Origin: a bacterium
GTDB lineage: Bacteria; Patescibacteriota; Minisyncoccia; UBA9983
NCBI GenBank assembly: GCA_023244795.1
Contig: JAHFLR010000033.1
Location: 1 to 7,598, forward strand
Length of the DNA: 7,598 nucleotides
Direction: 5' to 3'
Shown here: piece after piece, positions 5,782-7,598 of the stretch
How the letters are laid out: each line of letters opens with the position of its first letter
Position numbering within the stretch: the stretch's first letter is position 1
Position numbers and translations under genes: made by a program
Notes under the pieces: generated by a model
Seen by the model: the letters and a program-made list of their open reading frames with translations, nothing else
Database searches by the model: none
Told to the model about the DNA's origin: nothing

Positions 5782-6783
5782 ATGGCAAAACAACAAAAGG
5801 AAGATAAAAAAGTAAACGTGGGCGTAGAAGACGCCATCAACCAAATTAAAAGCAAATACGGCGAAGGTTCTATTATGAAGCTGGGAGAAGCGCCCAAAGT
5901 AAACGTAGACGCTATACCCACCGGCTCGCTGGGTATCGATATCGCCCTGGGCGTCGGTGGAGTGCCAAGGGGAAGAATTATTGAAGTTTACGGACCGGAG
6001 TCATCTGGCAAAACAACGCTGGCGCTCCATATTATTGCCGAGGCGCAAAAGAAGGGCGGGGTCTGCGCCTTTGTGGACGCCGAGCATGCGCTGGATCCGG
6101 AATACGCCAAAAAGATTGGGGTTAAGATAAACGATTTGTTAATCTCCCAGCCCGATACTGGCGAGCAGGCGCTAGAAATTACGGAGAGCTTAGTACGCTC
6201 CGGCGGTATTGACGTGCTAGTGATTGACTCTGTCGCCGCGCTAACACCCAAGGCAGAAATCGAGGGCGAGATGGGCGCCTCGCACATGGGCCTGCAAGCC
6301 AGGCTGATGTCGCAAGCGCTACGTAAATTAACCGCCATCACCGCCAAATCCAAAACAGTCGTTATCTTTATCAACCAAATCCGAATGCAAATTGGAATCG
6401 TTTTTGGCAATCCGGAAACTACCACCGGAGGCAAGGCGCTTAAGTTTTACTCTTCCGTTAGAATAGAGATCCGCCGCGCCGCTCAAATAAAAAAGGGAGA
6501 CGAGGTTATCGGCAACCGTGTAAAAGTAAAGATTGTAAAAAACAAAGTGGCAGCGCCGTTTAGAACCGCCGAGTTTGACATCTTCTATAATGAGGGCATC
6601 TCTTACGAGGGCGATATTTTAATTCTTGGAGAGAAAACAGGAATCGTTAAAAAGGCCGGCTCCTCGTACAGTTACGAAAAAACCTCGCTTGGCCGCGGCT
6701 ATGACGCCTCCAGAGAATTTTTGAAGGCCAACCCCAAACTCTCTAAAGAGATCGCCGATAAAATTAAGGAAGCGCTAAAGTAA
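5782..6783 (+). CDS. recA: Recombinase RecA
   Basis: ATP-dependent strand-exchange protein that coats single-stranded DNA for homologous recombination and repair. The 333 residues align along their full length with bacterial RecA. They carry Walker A GPESSGKT (71-78), the FVDAEHALD segment with catalytic Glu101, Walker [10 protein letters not shown] (146-154), KAEIEGEMG, loop 2 [20 protein letters not shown] (199-217), and the C-terminal domain ending [12 protein letters not shown]. It is about 20 residues shorter than E. coli RecA (353 aa) because the acidic C-terminal tail is absent. Loop 2 has Gln where E. coli has Lys (RMKIG). The ATG is the only sensible start and has no Shine-Dalgarno motif. 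No recX follows; efp comes next after 46 bp. Confidence 0.98.
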   Translation: MAKQQKEDKKVNVGVEDAINQIKSKYGEGSIMKLGEAPKVNVDAIPTGSLGIDIALGVGGVPRGRIIEVYGPESSGKTTLALHIIAEAQKKGGVCAFVDAEHALDPEYAKKIGVKINDLLISQPDTGEQALEITESLVRSGGIDVLVIDSVAALTPKAEIEGEMGASHMGLQARLMSQALRKLTAITAKSKTVVIFINQIRMQIGIVFGNPETTTGGKALKFYSSVRIEIRRAAQIKKGDEVIGNRVKVKIVKNKVAAPFRTAEFDIFYNEGISYEGDILILGEKTGIVKKAGSSYSYEKTSLGRGYDASREFLKANPKLSKEIADKIKEALK

Positions 6784-6791
6784 TCGCAGGG

Positions 6792-6820
6792 TTGATTTTA
6801 TTGTCATAAAAATATAGAAT
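6792..6820 (+). promoter_or_regulatory. Promoter of efp (TTGATT-17-TAGAAT)
   Basis: TTGATT (6792-6797) and TAGAAT (6815-6820) are spaced by exactly 17 bp, the clearest two-box promoter on the plus strand. The -10 ends 9 nt before the ATG at 6830, so the predicted start (about 6826-6829) leaves a leader of at most a few bases. No ribosome binding site is present. Confidence 0.6.
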
Positions 6821-6829
6821 AACATCCGT

Positions 6830-7405
6830 ATGTTACAGTATAACGAATTAAAACCGGGCGCATATTTTATTTACGAAGGTCAACCTTACGTGTCGTTACA
6901 ATTTGACTTTTTAAGGATGCAGCAAAGAAAACCGGTAGCCCAAGTAAAAATGAAGAACCTCATAAACGGCAAGGTGCTGGAGAGAAATTTCCAAAACTCA
7001 GAAAGCTTTGAGGAGGCCGAGATAGAAAACAAACCGGTAAAATATCTCTACAGCGCCAAGGGAGAGTTTTGGTTTTGCGAGACCAACGACCCCAGCAAGA
7101 GATTTAAGATAGACGCCGATATAATCGGCCAATATGGCGATCTAATGAAGACCAACTCTCTGGTAGATGCCATCATTTTTAAAGAAAAGGTCATCGGTGT
7201 CAAAATGCCGATTAAGGTAGAGCTCAAAGTAGTAGAAGCACCTCCCTCAACCAAGGGCAACACCGCCCAGGGCGGTAGCAAGCAGGTTAAGCTGGAGACT
7301 GGCGCCATTATTAACGTTCCCCTCTTTATAGAGCAGGGCGACGTTATCCGCATCAACACAGACACCAAACAATACACCGAGCGCGCGGACAAGGGAAAGT
7401 TTTAG
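6830..7405 (+). CDS. efp: Translation elongation factor P
   Basis: EF-P binds between the ribosomal P and E sites and relieves stalling at consecutive prolines. The 191 residues (family about 185-190) form the usual three domains: an N-terminal KOW-like barrel (about 1-63), an OB fold (about 64-128, including YLYSAKGEFWFCE) and a C-terminal OB fold (about 129-187) with the signature-like stretch GAIINVPLFIEQGDVIRINT. The loop that touches the P-site tRNA reads RMQQRKP where E. coli has KPGKGQA. In an ungapped alignment Gln32 occupies the place of the modified Lys34. The factor is thus unlikely to be modified by EpmA, EarP or YmfI-type enzymes. It has its own promoter, a near-leaderless start, and ends TAG only 4 nt before tRNA-Ala. 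Confidence 0.96.
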   Translation: MLQYNELKPGAYFIYEGQPYVSLQFDFLRMQQRKPVAQVKMKNLINGKVLERNFQNSESFEEAEIENKPVKYLYSAKGEFWFCETNDPSKRFKIDADIIGQYGDLMKTNSLVDAIIFKEKVIGVKMPIKVELKVVEAPPSTKGNTAQGGSKQVKLETGAIINVPLFIEQGDVIRINTDTKQYTERADKGKF

Positions 7406-7409
7406 CCCG

Positions 7410-7480
7410 GGGCCTGTAGTTAAGTGGTATAACGCAGCATTCGCATTGCTGAGGCGGGAGTCCGATTCTCCCCAGGTCCA
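7410..7480 (+). tRNA. tRNA-Ala (anticodon CGC)
   Basis: Cloverleaf drawn by hand: acceptor stem 7410-7416 with 7473-7479 (GGGCCTG/CAGGTCC), including the G3-U70 wobble that identifies alanine tRNAs. T8-A9 is followed by a D-arm GTTA/TAAC with GG in the loop. The anticodon stem CAGCA/TGCTG encloses loop TTCGCAT, anticodon 7442-7444, reading GCG. A 4-nt variable loop precedes a T-arm GGGAG/CTCCC. All stems pair fully apart from the G-U. The discriminator is A (7480), and the CCA end is not encoded (CAA follows), so a CCA-adding enzyme is required. The T-loop is TCCGATT, with C at position 55 in place of the near-universal T. It begins 4 nt after the efp stop, so it is probably cut from the efp transcript by RNase P. 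Confidence 0.95.
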
Positions 7481-7482
7481 CA

Positions 7483-7527
7483 ATTTAAAAATCCGCCTCT
7501 AAATAAATTTGAGGCGGATTTTTAAAT
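7483..7527. terminator. Bidirectional intrinsic terminator
   Basis: A perfect 17-bp inverted repeat (7483-7499 with 7511-7527), 11-base loop, has a GC-rich core GATCCGCCTC-like inner half and A-tract/T-tract outer halves (TTTTT at 7519-7523). The same layout reads in both directions. It sits between tRNA-Ala and a converging minus-strand gene, so it probably ends both transcripts. Confidence 0.85.
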
Positions 7528-7543
7528 CTCTATAAGCTAACTC

Positions 7544-7598
7544 CTAAAAATGCCTTGCAAAATGCTTCCAAGAGGATTGCGCCTCTTTAATTAGATGC
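7544..7598 (-). CDS. C-terminal end of a converging gene (partial, unidentified)
   Basis: On the minus strand one frame is open from the window edge to a TAG at 7546-7544, giving 17 residues ending SSWKHFARHF; the other two frames meet stops at once. The composition looks protein-like (Trp, His, Phe, Arg), and the bidirectional terminator just downstream fits a gene ending here. Too short to identify. Confidence 0.45.
   Translation of the reverse strand, partial: HLIKEAQSSWKHFARHF

Noticed and set aside
7570..7587. AAGAGG-ATTGCG-CCTCTT hairpin as a second terminator
   Set aside because: Stem of only 6 bp, and it lies inside the coding end of the converging partial gene. The 17-bp hairpin at 7483-7527 already serves as terminator.
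1..7598. CRISPR array, insertion sequence, prophage, toxin-antitoxin or defence system
   Set aside because: No regularly spaced repeats, transposase motifs, terminal inverted repeats, phage genes or small paired frames were found; the window is mostly housekeeping and surface genes.

Overview
The window looks like a chromosomal segment of a Patescibacteria (CPR) bacterium, most likely of the Parcubacteria type. This is inferred from gene content and protein style. There is a large secreted surface protein with an N-terminal peptidoglycan-binding domain, a family-typical helical/winged-helix protein, a RecA without an acidic tail, an EF-P with an MQQR-type loop, and essentially no Shine-Dalgarno motifs. 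Standard genetic code fits: no in-frame TGA is needed, and the six stops seen are four TAG and two TAA.

Layout. Positions 1-1987 (minus) hold the N-terminal 662 codons of a surface-layer-like protein whose 3' end lies outside the window. Positions 1988-2379 are a non-coding leader/promoter region with a TATAAT-type promoter, a perfect DnaA box and short direct repeats. Positions 2380-3156 (minus) encode a 258-aa helical plus winged-helix protein of unknown role. A short divergent promoter region (3157-3245) separates it from a rightward cluster: ftsK DNA translocase (GTG start at 3246, to 5420), a small membrane-anchored Ig-like protein overlapping it by 8 bp (5413-5763), recA (5782-6783), efp (6830-7405) and tRNA-Ala(CGC) (7410-7480). 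A 17-bp-stem bidirectional terminator (7483-7527) follows. The last bases hold the C-terminal 17 codons of a converging minus-strand gene.

How the parts work together. The rightward cluster combines chromosome segregation (FtsK), recombination (RecA) and translation (EF-P, tRNA-Ala), a housekeeping block. The leftward part makes a secreted, wall-bound surface protein. The pattern I find most interesting is that a -10-like hexamer lies only 6-9 nt upstream of the chosen start codon of recA, efp, ftsK and the 258-aa gene, and also, weakly, upstream of the surface protein. With the missing Shine-Dalgarno motifs this suggests leaderless mRNAs. Other points of note are the Gln at the EF-P loop tip where Lys/Arg is usual, C at position 55 of the tRNA T-loop, and two perfect DnaA boxes within 1 kb. 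I see no phage, CRISPR, insertion sequence or obvious new defence system.
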